DNA from: Rhodocyclaceae bacterium
GTDB taxonomy: Bacteria; Pseudomonadota; Gammaproteobacteria; Burkholderiales; Rhodocyclaceae
Direction: 5' to 3'
Assembly (NCBI GenBank): GCA_026417115.1
Contig: JAOADW010000025.1
Coordinates: forward strand, 1 to 58,541
DNA length: 58,541 nucleotides
Part shown: positions 10,574-18,940 of the stretch, one piece after another
Position numbering within the stretch: the stretch's first letter is position 1
Layout: each line of letters begins with the position of its first letter
Translations under genes and position numbers: made by a program
The notes under the pieces: model-generated
What the model was told of the DNA's origin: nothing
Seen by the model: only the letters and a program-made list of their open reading frames with translations
The model's database searches: none

Positions 10574-10965
10574 GTTTGCCGCTGCGTGTCTATTACGAGG
10601 ACACCGACGCCGGCGGCGTCGTCTACTACGCCAATTACCTGAAGTTCCTCGAACGCGGGCGTACCGAGCTGCTGCGCACTCTCGGCTTCGAGCAGTGGCG
10701 CTTGCTGCAAGAGGCCGGCGTCGCCTTCGCCGTGCGCGAACTGGCGGTCGACTACCTGCGGCCTGCGCGGCTTGACGACTGGCTCGTGGTGGAAACCGCC
10801 ATCGCAGGCATCAGCCGCGTTCAGGTAACATTTGCGCAACGCATCGTACGCGCGGATGAGCTGTTGCTTACGGCGCGCGTGCGCATCGCTTCGCTCGACA
10901 CCCGGCGAAATCGCCCCACGAAAATGCCCCTCGATCTCTTTGAGTGCTTATCCGCATGTCGCTAA
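10570..10965 (+). CDS. ybgC: Tol-Pal associated acyl-CoA thioesterase YbgC
   Basis: A 131-residue hot-dog fold thioesterase. The chosen start overlaps the ruvB stop and gives [20 protein letters not shown]. The motif [16 protein letters not shown] contains the catalytic Asp of the YbgC/4-hydroxybenzoyl-CoA thioesterase family. It is the usual first gene of the tol operon and is thought to act on acyl-CoA or acyl-ACP in phospholipid metabolism at the membrane. It overlaps tolQ by ten bases. Confidence 0.95.
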   Translation: MSLPLRVYYEDTDAGGVVYYANYLKFLERGRTELLRTLGFEQWRLLQEAGVAFAVRELAVDYLRPARLDDWLVVETAIAGISRVQVTFAQRIVRADELLLTARVRIASLDTRRNRPTKMPLDLFECLSACR

Positions 10966-11639
10966 ACGTCAGCCAAGATCTCGCCCTCATCGATCTCGTG
11001 CTGCAAGCAAGCCTGATCGTCAAGCTGGTGATGGGGCTGCTTCTCTACGTCTCGGTGATGTCCTGGTATTGGATATTTCGCAAATGGTTCCAACTTCGGG
11101 ACGCGCGTAAAAAAACCGACGCGTTCGAGGCTGAATTCTGGAGCGGCGGGGATCTCATCCGCCTCTATGAAGCAGCCGTTGCGCGCCGCCACCATAGCGG
11201 CGCGATGGAGCGCATTTTCGAAGCCGGCTTTCGGGAGTTCTCCAAGCTGCGCGGGCAAAAAAACTTCGACGCGGCGACCGTCATCGACGGCGTTCGACGC
11301 GCCATGCGCGCCACTTACCAGCGCGAGATCGACGATCTCGAAGCGCATCTCGCCTTTCTTGCGTCCGTGGGCTCCGTTTCCCCCTATGTGGGGCTTTTCG
11401 GCACGGTCTGGGGCATCATGCATTCCTTCCGCGGCCTTTCTTCGATGAGCAATGCCACCCTGGCGGCCGTCGCCCCCGGCATCGCTGAAGCGCTCGTCGC
11501 CACGGCCATCGGCCTATTCGCGGCGATTCCGGCCGTCGTCGCCTACAACCGCTTCGCGCACGACACCGACCGTCTCGCCGTGCGCTTCGAAAGCTTCATC
11601 GAAGAATTCTCCAACATCTTGCAGCGTCAGATGAAGTAA
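10956..11639 (+). CDS. tolQ: Tol-Pal motor subunit TolQ
   Basis: A 227-residue inner-membrane protein homologous to ExbB/MotA. The first helix lies in IVKLVMGLLLYVSVMSWYWIF; two further helices are in LASVGSVSPYVGLFGTVWG and AEALVATAIGLFAAIPAVVAYN. Together with TolR it forms the proton channel that energises TolA. The ATG at 10956 was preferred over an upstream GTG at 10944, which would add only MLIR. The stop codon overlaps the tolR ATG (TAATG). Confidence 0.97.
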   Translation: MSLNVSQDLALIDLVLQASLIVKLVMGLLLYVSVMSWYWIFRKWFQLRDARKKTDAFEAEFWSGGDLIRLYEAAVARRHHSGAMERIFEAGFREFSKLRGQKNFDAATVIDGVRRAMRATYQREIDDLEAHLAFLASVGSVSPYVGLFGTVWGIMHSFRGLSSMSNATLAAVAPGIAEALVATAIGLFAAIPAVVAYNRFAHDTDRLAVRFESFIEEFSNILQRQMK

Positions 11640-12055
11640 TGCGGCAAAGACGCCTCAAGCACGAAATCAACGTCGTCCCCTATATCGACGTCATGCTCGT
11701 CTTGTTGATCATCTTCATGGTCACAGCGCCCCTCGTGCCGCCTGCCTCCATCGATTTGCCCGCGGTCGCCAAGGCTTCGACGCCGCCGGCGGAACCCCTC
11801 GAAATCCTCGTCAAAGCCGATGGCTCCCTGGCCATCAAAGACAAGTTTTTGGGCGGGGCCGAAGTCAGCATCGGGCGTCATGAACTCCACGAGAGGGTCG
11901 CTTCCTTGCTTGCGAACAACCCCGAGCAACCCGTGCTGATCGCCGGCGACAGGCATGTCAAATACGAGGCCGTGCTCGCGGTGATGGACCAATTGCAACG
12001 CGCCAACGTCAAGAAGATCGGGCTGCTCGTGCAACAAAAGTCCGAGCGCCGATGA
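11639..12055 (+). CDS. tolR: Tol-Pal motor subunit TolR
   Basis: A 138-residue protein with a single N-terminal helix containing the conserved protonatable Asp of ExbD/TolR proteins (NVVPYIDVMLVLLIIFMVTA). A periplasmic domain follows, with LLANNPEQPVLIAGDRHVKYE. It dimerises inside the TolQ pentamer. It overlaps tolQ by one base and tolA by four bases, so production is tightly coupled. Confidence 0.97.
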   Translation: MRQRRLKHEINVVPYIDVMLVLLIIFMVTAPLVPPASIDLPAVAKASTPPAEPLEILVKADGSLAIKDKFLGGAEVSIGRHELHERVASLLANNPEQPVLIAGDRHVKYEAVLAVMDQLQRANVKKIGLLVQQKSERR

Positions 12056-12768
12056 AAACGTCCCCCCCTCGCTCTCCCGGCAAGCGCATGGCATTTTTCT
12101 TGGCGCTGTTGGTGCATCTCGTGCTGTTGATTTTCCTTTTCTACGGCATCGAATGGCAAAGGAAAGAAGCCGTCGTCGCCGTCGATCTCGTGCCTGCTCC
12201 CCAGAAAGCGGCCACGACGAGCGACGAGCCCGTGGCGAAAGCCCCCGCGGCGACGCCGCCGCCCAAACCCCTCGAGCCCAAACCCGCGCCAGAGGCGCCG
12301 CCCCCCAAACCCGAAATCCTGCAAAAAGAAAAAACGCGCGCTGCGCCCAAGCCGCCCGCGCCCCTCTCGGATCCTTTCAAGGAGCAGCTCGAACGCGAGC
12401 TCAAAGAAGCGGAGAAGCGCAAGGCGCAAGAAGCGGCGGCGCGAGAGCTTGCCGAGCTGTCGGCGCGGGAGAGCGCGCTGCGCGAAGCGAGCGCGCGCGA
12501 GCAATACATCGCTGCGATCCGCGCCAAGATCCGCGGCAACATCGTGATGCCACCTGCATTGAAAGGCAATCCCGAGGCCGTGTTCGAAGTCACTCAACTG
12601 CCCTCGGGAGAGGTGCTGTCGACGAGGCTCGTCAAATCCTCTGGCCAGCCCGCGTGGGATCTCGCCACCGAGCGTGCGATCCTCAAATCGAGCCCCCTGC
12701 CCAAGCCTGCTCAGCCCCAGCTCTTCGCGCGCGTGCTGGAATTGCGTTTCCGGCCCCTCGAGGAGTGA
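12052..12768 (+). CDS. tolA: Cell envelope protein TolA
   Basis: A 238-residue protein that spans the periplasm and links TolQR to TolB-Pal. It has one N-terminal helix (AFFLALLVHLVLLIFLFYGI), a long Pro/Ala/Lys/Glu-rich central region (residues about 45-150) with coiled-coil character, and a compact C-terminal TonB-like domain (YIAAIRAKIRGNIVMPPALK). It is shorter than E. coli TolA (421 residues), as is common in betaproteobacteria. The C-terminal domain is the best evidence, since the middle is low complexity. Confidence 0.94.
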   Translation: MKTSPPRSPGKRMAFFLALLVHLVLLIFLFYGIEWQRKEAVVAVDLVPAPQKAATTSDEPVAKAPAATPPPKPLEPKPAPEAPPPKPEILQKEKTRAAPKPPAPLSDPFKEQLERELKEAEKRKAQEAAARELAELSARESALREASAREQYIAAIRAKIRGNIVMPPALKGNPEAVFEVTQLPSGEVLSTRLVKSSGQPAWDLATERAILKSSPLPKPAQPQLFARVLELRFRPLEE

Positions 12769-12785
12769 GGTCGTATAATCCCGCC

Positions 12786-14060
12786 ATGCGTTCCTTTCTT
12801 CGTCTAGGCGCCGTTGGCCTGGCGCTTTTCTTCGCCACGCTGATCGCGCACGCCCAGCTTGCCATCGAAATCACGGGCGCGGGCGCCGGTCGCGTGCCGA
12901 TCGCGGTTGCCGATTTCACGGGCGAGCGTGTGATCGCCCAAGCGCTCGTCTCGGTCGTGCGCGCCGATCTCGAGCGCAGCGGCCGTTTCAACGTGCTCGA
13001 TGCGGGCGCCGCCAGCCTCGACGAAAACGCCACGCCCGACTATGCCGGTTGGAAAGGCAAGGGATTGGATGCGATGGTCGTCGGCAGCGTGCATGCCTTG
13101 CCCGACGGCCGCTATGAAACGCGTTTTCGCGCTTATGACAGCATCAAACGCCAGGCCGTGGCTGGCTTCGCGTTCCAGCATACATCGGCGCAGATTCGCC
13201 TCACCGCCCATCGCATCGCCGACGCAATCATCGAGGCCCTGACCGGCGAGCGCGGTGTCAATGCTACCCGCATCGCTTATGTGGTGAAAGGAGCCGGCCG
13301 TTATGAGCTGATGATCGCGGACGCCGATGGGCAAGGCGCGCAAGCGGCCCTCGCCTCGAAAGAGCCGATCATGTCGCCGGCCTGGTCGCCGGATGGCGCG
13401 AAGCTTGCCTATGTCTCTTTCGAGCAGAAGAAACCGGTGATCTACATCCACGACCTGGCCACGGGGCGGCGCCATGTGCTCGCGAACTTCAAGGGCTCGA
13501 ACTCGGCGCCCGCATGGTCGCCCGACGGCAAGAGATTGGCGGTGACCCTGACCAAGGACGGCATCTCCCAGATCTATCTGATCAACGCCGATGGCAGCGG
13601 GGCGACGAAATTTTCAAACACCGCCACCCTCGACACCGAGCCGCAATTTTCTCCGGATGGCGAGTTTCTTTATTTCACCTCCGACCGGGGAGGCACGCCG
13701 CAGATCTACCGCCAAGCGCTCTCCGGCGGACCTGCCCAACGCCTCACTTTCGAAGGGAGTTACAACGTCACGCCGAGGCTCTCGCCCGATGGCAAGCACC
13801 TCGCGTTCATCACTCGGCACGAAGGCCGTTTCCGTGTTGCGTTGATGGATCTCGAATCGCGCCAGACCGTGATCCTCACCGACACCGCCAAAGACGAATC
13901 GCCGAGCTTCGCGCCCAATGGGCGCATGATCCTTTTCGCCACCGAAGTCGGTGGACGCGGCGTGCTCGCCGCCGTCTCCACCGATGGACGCAGCAAATAT
14001 CGTCTTTCCATCCCCGCCGCCGACATCCGCGAGCCGGCATGGGGCCCTTTCCCCAAATGA
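12786..14060 (+). CDS. tolB: Tol-Pal periplasmic beta-propeller TolB
   Basis: A 424-residue periplasmic protein. The start at 12786 gives a clean signal peptide (MRSFLRLGAVGLALFFATLIAHAQ); longer readings upstream only enter the tolA coding region. The N-terminal domain (PIAVADFTGERVIAQAL) is followed by WD40-like PD40 repeats, each with a SPDG or similar motif (MSPAWSPDGAKLAYVS, SAPAWSPDGKRLAVTL, EPQFSPDGEFLYFTS, TPRLSPDGKHLAFIT). It binds Pal and TolA. A TATAAT at 12774-12779 lies only six bases before the ATG and is noted as a curiosity. Confidence 0.97.
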   Translation: MRSFLRLGAVGLALFFATLIAHAQLAIEITGAGAGRVPIAVADFTGERVIAQALVSVVRADLERSGRFNVLDAGAASLDENATPDYAGWKGKGLDAMVVGSVHALPDGRYETRFRAYDSIKRQAVAGFAFQHTSAQIRLTAHRIADAIIEALTGERGVNATRIAYVVKGAGRYELMIADADGQGAQAALASKEPIMSPAWSPDGAKLAYVSFEQKKPVIYIHDLATGRRHVLANFKGSNSAPAWSPDGKRLAVTLTKDGISQIYLINADGSGATKFSNTATLDTEPQFSPDGEFLYFTSDRGGTPQIYRQALSGGPAQRLTFEGSYNVTPRLSPDGKHLAFITRHEGRFRVALMDLESRQTVILTDTAKDESPSFAPNGRMILFATEVGGRGVLAAVSTDGRSKYRLSIPAADIREPAWGPFPK

Positions 14061-14084
14061 CTATCGACCGTGAGATCATCCATC

Positions 14085-14636
14085 ATGCGTAAGCTCTTCT
14101 TCGTAAGCGCCTCCTCGATCGCCTGCCTCATCGCCGGCTGCGGCACCCAGCCCGCCGCGCCCGAGCAAGCCGCGGCGGGCGTGGAAGTACGTACGCCGAG
14201 CGCCGTAGGCACCCAACCGGCGCAGACGACGCCCGTCGCTCCCCCGCCGGCGACCGATCCTTATGGGCTGGCGGCGTTGAAGGACCCCGCTAGCCCACTG
14301 GCCAAACGCAGCATCTATTTCGATTACGACAGCTTCGTGATCAAGGATGAATTCAAGCCTTTGCTCGAGCATCATGCGCGCTTCCTGCAGAAGAACGCCT
14401 CGATCAAGATGTTGATCCAAGGCAATGCGGATGAGCGCGGCAGTCGAGAATACAACCTCGCGCTCGGCCAAAAGCGCGCCGAGGCCGTGAAGAAGGCGCT
14501 TTTGCTCCTCGGCGCTCAGGAAGAGCAGATCGAGTCCGTCAGCTTAGGCGAGGAGAAGCCAGTGTGCCTTGAATCGAACGAAGCGTGTTGGGCCAAGAAC
14601 CGCCGCGCCGATTTGCTCTATTCCGGTGAGTTCTGA
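14085..14636 (+). CDS. pal: Peptidoglycan-associated lipoprotein Pal
   Basis: A 183-residue outer-membrane lipoprotein. The chosen ATG gives MRKLFFVSASSIACLIAGC, where LIAGC is the lipobox and the Cys is residue 19. A Pro/Ala-rich linker and an OmpA-like peptidoglycan-binding domain follow (SIYFDYDSFVIKDEF, then IQGNADERGSREYNLALGQ). It tethers the outer membrane to peptidoglycan and interacts with TolB and TolA. A GTG 15 bases upstream is a less likely start. Confidence 0.96.
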   Translation: MRKLFFVSASSIACLIAGCGTQPAAPEQAAAGVEVRTPSAVGTQPAQTTPVAPPPATDPYGLAALKDPASPLAKRSIYFDYDSFVIKDEFKPLLEHHARFLQKNASIKMLIQGNADERGSREYNLALGQKRAEAVKKALLLLGAQEEQIESVSLGEEKPVCLESNEACWAKNRRADLLYSGEF

Positions 14637-14640
14637 AGCC

Positions 14641-15411
14641 ATGCGACGCGGCGTCTTGATCCTGCTTTGCGCGGGCATGTCCGCGGCGCATGCGGGCCTC
14701 TTCGACGACGAGGAGGCGCGCCGGCAGATCCGCGAGCTGAGGAACGACTTCACCCTCGCCACTCAGCGTCTCGAGGCCATCGAAAAACGGCTCGACGCCG
14801 CAACGCGCAATCATCTGGGAATCGCCAACGAAATCGAAGCGCTGCGCGCCGAGCTATCCCCGCTACGCGGCCAGCTCGAAGTGCTGCACAATGCGCTCAA
14901 TGCTGCGCTCAAGCGCCAACAAGACTTCTACGTCGATCTCGACGCGCGCGTGCGCAAGCTCGAAGCGCAAGACGTCGAAGCGCGCAAAACCGCTCCTTTC
15001 GCCGATGTAAAGCCTGACCCTCAAGCCGAAATGCGCGCCTATGAAGCCGCCTTGACGCACTTCCGCGAGGGGCGCTATGGCGAGGCTCAAGCCGCTTTCG
15101 AGGCATTCATCGCCGCGCATCCCAAATCCACGCTGCTGCCCAACGCGTATTACTGGCTCGGGTCAAGCCTCTACCAACAAAAGCGTTTTGACGATGCCGC
15201 CAAGGCCTACGGCCAGGTCGCGCAACTCTGGCCCCAAGACGCGAAGGCGCCGGAGGCGTTGCTCGGCCGCGCCAACGCTTTGATCGGCGCCAAGGACGTC
15301 GCCGGCGCGATCAAGGCTCTCGAAGAGCTCATCGCGCGCTATCCGCATTCTGCGGCGGCCGAGACGGCGCGCGCGCGCCTGAAAACCCTGGCGCCGACGA
15401 AAAAGCGTTGA
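14641..15411 (+). CDS. cpoB: Cell division coordinator CpoB (YbgF)
   Basis: A 256-residue periplasmic protein. The start at 14641 gives signal peptide MRRGVLILLCAGMSAAHA. A coiled-coil segment follows (RQIRELRNDFTLATQRLEAI, residues about 28-110), and the C-terminal half is a tetratricopeptide domain (YYWLGSSLYQQKRFDDAAKA, PHSAAAETARARLKTL). CpoB coordinates PBP1B activity and Tol-driven constriction at the division site. It is the last tol gene; queE follows after only six bases. Confidence 0.94.
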   Translation: MRRGVLILLCAGMSAAHAGLFDDEEARRQIRELRNDFTLATQRLEAIEKRLDAATRNHLGIANEIEALRAELSPLRGQLEVLHNALNAALKRQQDFYVDLDARVRKLEAQDVEARKTAPFADVKPDPQAEMRAYEAALTHFREGRYGEAQAAFEAFIAAHPKSTLLPNAYYWLGSSLYQQKRFDDAAKAYGQVAQLWPQDAKAPEALLGRANALIGAKDVAGAIKALEELIARYPHSAAAETARARLKTLAPTKKR

Positions 15412-15417
15412 GGTGTC

Positions 15418-16074
15418 ATGGCGGAGGGTTTGGTTCCGACCTTGCGCGTGTCGGAAATTTTTTTCTCGTTGCAGGGAGAATCGACGCGCGCCGGACTGCC
15501 CACGGTATTCGTGCGTCTGACCGGCTGTCCGTTGCGTTGTCTATGGTGCGACACGGCCTATGCCTTTAGCGGCGGGCAGACGATGACGCTCGATGAGATC
15601 CTCGCGCAGGTGGCTGCCTTCGCCTGCCCGACCGTCTGCGTCACAGGGGGCGAGCCCTTGGCTCAGCCGGCTGCTCGCCGGCTGCTCACGCACTTGGCCA
15701 ATGCAGGCTATGAGGTCTCGCTGGAAACCTCGGGCGCGCTCGACATCGCCGACATCGACGCCCGCATCAAGCGGATCATGGACCTCAAGGCGCCGAGCTC
15801 CGGAGAGAGCGAAAAGAATCGCTGGCAAAATCTCGACCTCCTTACGCCCCATGACGAGATCAAGATCGTGATCGCCGATCTCGCCGATTATGCGTGGGCA
15901 AAAGCGCAGCTTGCGCGGCGCCGCCTTGCCGACCGTTGCCCAGTGCTCCTTTCACCCGCTTGGGGACGGTTATCGCCGCGGGCATTGGCCGAGTGGATGC
16001 TGGCCGACCGCCTGCCGGTGCGTTTTCAGCTACAGCTGCACAAATTGCTCTGGGGAGAAGCGCGTGGACGCTAA
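15418..16074 (+). CDS. queE: 7-carboxy-7-deazaguanine synthase QueE
   Basis: A 218-residue radical SAM enzyme of queuosine/7-deazaguanine biosynthesis that converts 6-carboxy-tetrahydropterin to 7-carboxy-7-deazaguanine. The cluster motif is CPLRCLWC (CxxxCxxC), preceded by the typical [20 protein letters not shown]. The ITGGEP-like element is seen as [11 protein letters not shown]. It sits behind cpoB and overlaps queC by eleven bases, a gene order found in many Proteobacteria. Confidence 0.96.
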   Translation: MAEGLVPTLRVSEIFFSLQGESTRAGLPTVFVRLTGCPLRCLWCDTAYAFSGGQTMTLDEILAQVAAFACPTVCVTGGEPLAQPAARRLLTHLANAGYEVSLETSGALDIADIDARIKRIMDLKAPSSGESEKNRWQNLDLLTPHDEIKIVIADLADYAWAKAQLARRRLADRCPVLLSPAWGRLSPRALAEWMLADRLPVRFQLQLHKLLWGEARGR

Positions 16075-16753
16075 GCATGCCGTCGTATTGCTCTCTGGCG
16101 GACTCGACTCGGCCACGACATTGGCGATGGCGCGCGCTGAGGGCTTCCTCTGCCACTGCCTGAGCCTCGATTACGGCCAGCGCCACGGCGCAGAGCTTTC
16201 CGCCGCACGACGCATTGCGCAGGCCCTCGGCGCATGCGAACATCGCGTGGTCTTTCTCGACCTTGCGCAACTCGGCGGTTCGGCGCTTTTGGACGCCACG
16301 ATCCCCGTGCCGACCGAAGGCGTCAAACCCGGCATCCCCGTCACTTATGTGCCCGCGCGCAACACCCTCTTGCTCGCGCTGGCCCTCGCCTGGGCCGAAG
16401 TCCTCGGCGCGCACGATCTCTTCATCGGCGTCAATGCCGTCGATTATTCCGGCTATCCGGACTGCCGTCCCGAATTCATCGCCGCCTTCGAGCAACTCGC
16501 GCATCTCGCCACCAAAGCCGGCGTCGAAGGTCAACGCTTTCGCATCCACGCCCCCTTGATCCATCTCTCCAAGGCGGAAATCATCCGTCGCGGGCTTGCC
16601 CTCGGCGTCGATTACGCCTTGACCGTCTCGTGCTATCAAGCCGATGCCGAAGGCCGCGCCTGCGGCGTCTGCGATGCCTGTCGCCTTCGCCGCGCGGGCT
16701 TCCAAGCCGCAGGAGTGCCTGATCCCACACGTTATGCGGTTTGCCCAGAATAA
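16064..16753 (+). CDS. queC: 7-cyano-7-deazaguanine synthase QueC
   Basis: A 229-residue ATP-dependent enzyme that forms preQ0. The GTG at 16064 is preceded by GGGGAGAAG and gives [20 protein letters not shown] with the PP-loop SGGLDS. Other signatures are [25 protein letters not shown], and a zinc-binding cysteine set near the C-terminus ([14 protein letters not shown]). No in-frame ATG gives a better N-terminus. It is the last gene of the run that began with ruvC. Confidence 0.96.
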   Translation: MDAKHAVVLLSGGLDSATTLAMARAEGFLCHCLSLDYGQRHGAELSAARRIAQALGACEHRVVFLDLAQLGGSALLDATIPVPTEGVKPGIPVTYVPARNTLLLALALAWAEVLGAHDLFIGVNAVDYSGYPDCRPEFIAAFEQLAHLATKAGVEGQRFRIHAPLIHLSKAEIIRRGLALGVDYALTVSCYQADAEGRACGVCDACRLRRAGFQAAGVPDPTRYAVCPE

Positions 16754-17055
16754 AGACGCTGGCATGGCCTGTATTCCTCTATGTCCGCCCATCCGTTGGA
16801 CTCATCGCGAGGGAGGTTTCTGCACGCCTCGTGTCTTTGACCTCAGAGCGTTCATTCCACGTTTCCTTCCATCGGCCCCGGCAAGCGAATACGCAATCGG
16901 CAACAATGGTAAAGAACGGCCAAGGTCACCCGCCTCGACAAAACGCTTTTTTGTGTCGATAGGGGTTTCATGGCTTGCAACACCGGTCGTCATACGGCGC
17001 GCAGAAGCCGAATTCGCCTACGGTTGGCTGCGCAACATCGCTGCCGAAGCTTTTC
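16754..17055. other. Intergenic region downstream of queC
   Basis: About 300 bases between queC and the promoter of the sulfur-transporter gene. Short open frames exist, but none has a credible ribosome binding site, signal sequence or family motif. I see no transposase, tRNA or repeat here. The imperfect inverted repeat around CGACAAAACGCTTTTTTGTG (near 16937) could act as a weak terminator for queC but contains a bulge. Confidence 0.5.
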
Positions 17056-17061
17056 TATAAA
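17056..17061 (+). promoter_or_regulatory. Candidate -10 element for the YeeE/YedE gene
   Basis: TATAAA within TTTTCTATAAAATAGCGC. With a start point about seven bases downstream, transcription would begin at or next to the 10-bp stem at 17065, giving a leader of about 185 nucleotides. No convincing -35 was identified (TTGGCT lies further upstream). Confidence 0.4.
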
Positions 17062-17064
17062 ATA

Positions 17065-17112
17065 GCGCGCATGGCGTAGGGGTGGAGAGGACCAAGCGTA
17101 TCCCATGCGCGC
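17065..17112 (+). ncRNA. Structured 5' leader hairpin upstream of the YeeE/YedE gene
   Basis: A perfect 10-bp stem is formed by GCGCGCATGG (17065-17074) and CCATGCGCGC (17103-17112), enclosing a 28-base loop rich in G. A second, longer-range pairing GCCCA/TGGGC (17111-17115 with about 17161-17165) encloses further GC-rich helices before the AGGAGG site near 17239. The layout resembles a cis-regulatory RNA, but I do not recognise a known riboswitch class. Confidence 0.4.
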
Positions 17113-17252
17113 CCAATCGCGCCCGACGGGGAAGACGCGGGCGGCGGAAGACGCCTGCGCTGGGCAAACGGCTTGTCGAACAACAATGGCCATGGCCGCG
17201 CTTCGGATCAACCGATGCGCATCCCGAACCAATCGCAGGAGGAGGCTAGCTC

Positions 17253-18353
17253 GTGGAATTCAACATCCATCTTCAAATACTGACGATCGTTTTCGTGCTC
17301 GCCCTGATCCTCGGGGCGATCGCCAACAAGACCAATTTCTGCACGATGGGTGCGGTTTCCGATTGGGTCAACATGGGCGATACGGGACGTCTGCGCGCCT
17401 GGCTCCTCGCAGGCGCCGTTGGCATCTTGGGCGTGGCGATCCTCGAGGCAACCGGAAAGGCAACTCTCGGCACCTCGACCTTTCCCCCTTACCGCACGGC
17501 CAATTTCGCCTGGCTGCGTTATTTGGTCGGCGGCTTTCTCTTCGGCGTGGGGATGACGCTCGCCTCCGGGTGCGGCAACAAGACGCTGGTGCGCATCGGC
17601 GGCGGCAACCTCAAATCGCTCGTGGTTCTCGTCATCACCGCAGCCTGCGCTTACGCGATGCTCTGGACGGATTTCTACAACGCAGTCTTCGGTAAGATGG
17701 TTTCCGCCACCACGATCGATCTCGCCGGCCGTGGCATCAAGAGCCAAGCCCTCGGCGATTTCCTCGGACTGGGCCACACCCTCACGGCCGTCGTCATTGC
17801 CTTTGCGATTGCCGCCTGGGCTTTTTCCTCAGCGGATTTCCGCAGCAATCGCGACAACGTCCTTGCAGGCCTCGTGATCGGCCTCGTGATCGTCGCCGCC
17901 TGGTATGTGACCGGCGGCGCGATGGGTGCGGAATGGAAAGAATGGGCCGAATTCGCCGAGACCAAGCCCTTGCGCGTCGAAACACAGTCCTTCACCTTCA
18001 TCAGCCCCATGGGCGACGGATTTCGCTATCTCCTCAACCCCACTGACACCTCTTTGATCAATTTCGGCATCGTCGCGCTCATGGGAGTGATACTCGGCTC
18101 CTTCCTCTGGGCCATCCTCTCGGGTGGCTTTCGCATCGAATGGTTCGTGTCTGTCGGCGACTTCGTCTCGCATGCGATCGGCGCCGTCCTGATGGGCATC
18201 GGCGGTGTGCTTTCGATGGGTTGCACGATTGGCCAAGGCATCACGGGCGTATCCACCCTTGCGCTTGGATCCTTTCTCACGCTTGCCGCCATCATCGCCG
18301 GCGCCGCAGCAACGATGAAATACCAATACTGGCGTATGATGCGCGAGGCTTGA
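17253..18353 (+). CDS. YeeE/YedE-family sulfur (thiosulfate) transporter, TsuA-like
   Basis: A 366-residue integral membrane protein with two inverted repeats of the YeeE/YedE (DUF395) family. The conserved Cys-containing loops are visible: NKTNFCTMGA, TLASGCGNKTLVRIGGG and LSMGCTIGQGITG. In the characterised homologue TsuA such cysteines pass thiosulfate across the membrane; here thiosulfate or another sulfur species is the likely cargo. The GTG start follows the strong site GCAGGAGGAGGCTAGCTC, so initiation at 17253 is well supported. The gene stands alone, behind a long structured leader, with tRNA-Lys 65 bases downstream. Confidence 0.88.
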   Translation: MEFNIHLQILTIVFVLALILGAIANKTNFCTMGAVSDWVNMGDTGRLRAWLLAGAVGILGVAILEATGKATLGTSTFPPYRTANFAWLRYLVGGFLFGVGMTLASGCGNKTLVRIGGGNLKSLVVLVITAACAYAMLWTDFYNAVFGKMVSATTIDLAGRGIKSQALGDFLGLGHTLTAVVIAFAIAAWAFSSADFRSNRDNVLAGLVIGLVIVAAWYVTGGAMGAEWKEWAEFAETKPLRVETQSFTFISPMGDGFRYLLNPTDTSLINFGIVALMGVILGSFLWAILSGGFRIEWFVSVGDFVSHAIGAVLMGIGGVLSMGCTIGQGITGVSTLALGSFLTLAAIIAGAAATMKYQYWRMMREA

Positions 18354-18396
18354 CGCAAAAAACGCGCCCATCTTCCACACAACGCGAAAGGCGCGT

Positions 18397-18402
18397 TATA
18401 AT
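18397..18402 (+). promoter_or_regulatory. -10 box of the tRNA-Lys promoter
   Basis: A perfect TATAAT in GCGTTATAATGCGCG, 16 bases upstream of the mature tRNA 5' end. TTCCAC at 18373-18378 is a possible -35 with an 18-base spacer. Confidence 0.65.
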
Positions 18403-18418
18403 GCGCGCCTTTCGTGAC

Positions 18419-18494
18419 GGGTGGTTAGCTCAGTCGGTAGAGCAGCTGGCTTTTAACCAGTTGGTCACAGGTTCGAATCCTGTACCACCCACCA
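18419..18494 (+). tRNA. tRNA-Lys (anticodon TTT)
   Basis: The 76-base sequence folds into a full cloverleaf: 7-bp acceptor stem GGGTGGT/ACCACCC, D-arm with AGCTCAGTCGGTAGAGC, anticodon stem CTGGC/ACCAG around TTTTA, and T-arm with GGTTCGAATCC. The 3' CCA is encoded. The anticodon TTT reads AAA and AAG lysine codons. Confidence 0.97.
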
Positions 18495-18747
18495 TTTCCT
18501 CCTCACGATTCCCGCCTCCCGCCCATAGTTCTCCCCGTTTTGCGCAAAGCCCGATACGAGCGCCCTGGCGCGATGTTACCGTGGGTTGGGCCTGCGCCCA
18601 TGGGAAGTTCGCTTGCAGGAATCGTGCTCATGCGCACGTTTGCGCGGCAAGCTTCACGCCTCGGCCGAGGGCTCCATGCACTCTGCACCGCGTTCGCCGT
18701 AGCGCCTGGATGAAATCCCCGTGCGTCCGCGTAGAATCCGCTTTCTG

Positions 18748-18933
18748 TCAAAAAGGGTTTTTCTGTAAGTGAGCAGGCATGTCTTTCGCGACATGGCCGT
18801 GGCAGGAGCACCCTGGCCATCGATAGGGGCCGAGGTCGGGGTGCCGGGCCGCAAAGCGACGATAGGCCCGGTCGCAGGCAAGACCGATGAGCATGAGTAT
18901 GAATAGGAAGGCGATCGCGGCGAGATAGCGCAC
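18748..18933 (-). CDS. Small membrane-anchored Cys-containing protein downstream of rnfA
   Basis: A 61-residue protein starting MRYLAAIAFLFILMLIGLAC, an N-terminal membrane helix. A cytoplasmic or periplasmic tail follows, with the short cysteine/histidine motif WPGCSCHGHVAKD. I do not recognise the family. It begins seven bases after the rnfA stop in the same direction, so it is most likely the last gene of the rnf operon. A maturation or accessory role in Rnf is possible by analogy with the small Cys-containing NqrM protein of Na+-NQR, but the sequence is not obviously NqrM. Confidence 0.5.
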   Translation of the reverse strand: MRYLAAIAFLFILMLIGLACDRAYRRFAARHPDLGPYRWPGCSCHGHVAKDMPAHLQKNPF

Positions 18934-18940
18934 TTTCTCC

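Noticed and set aside
16741-16962. 73-codon open frame after queC
   Set aside because: It starts inside queC, has no ribosome binding site and no recognisable protein pattern.
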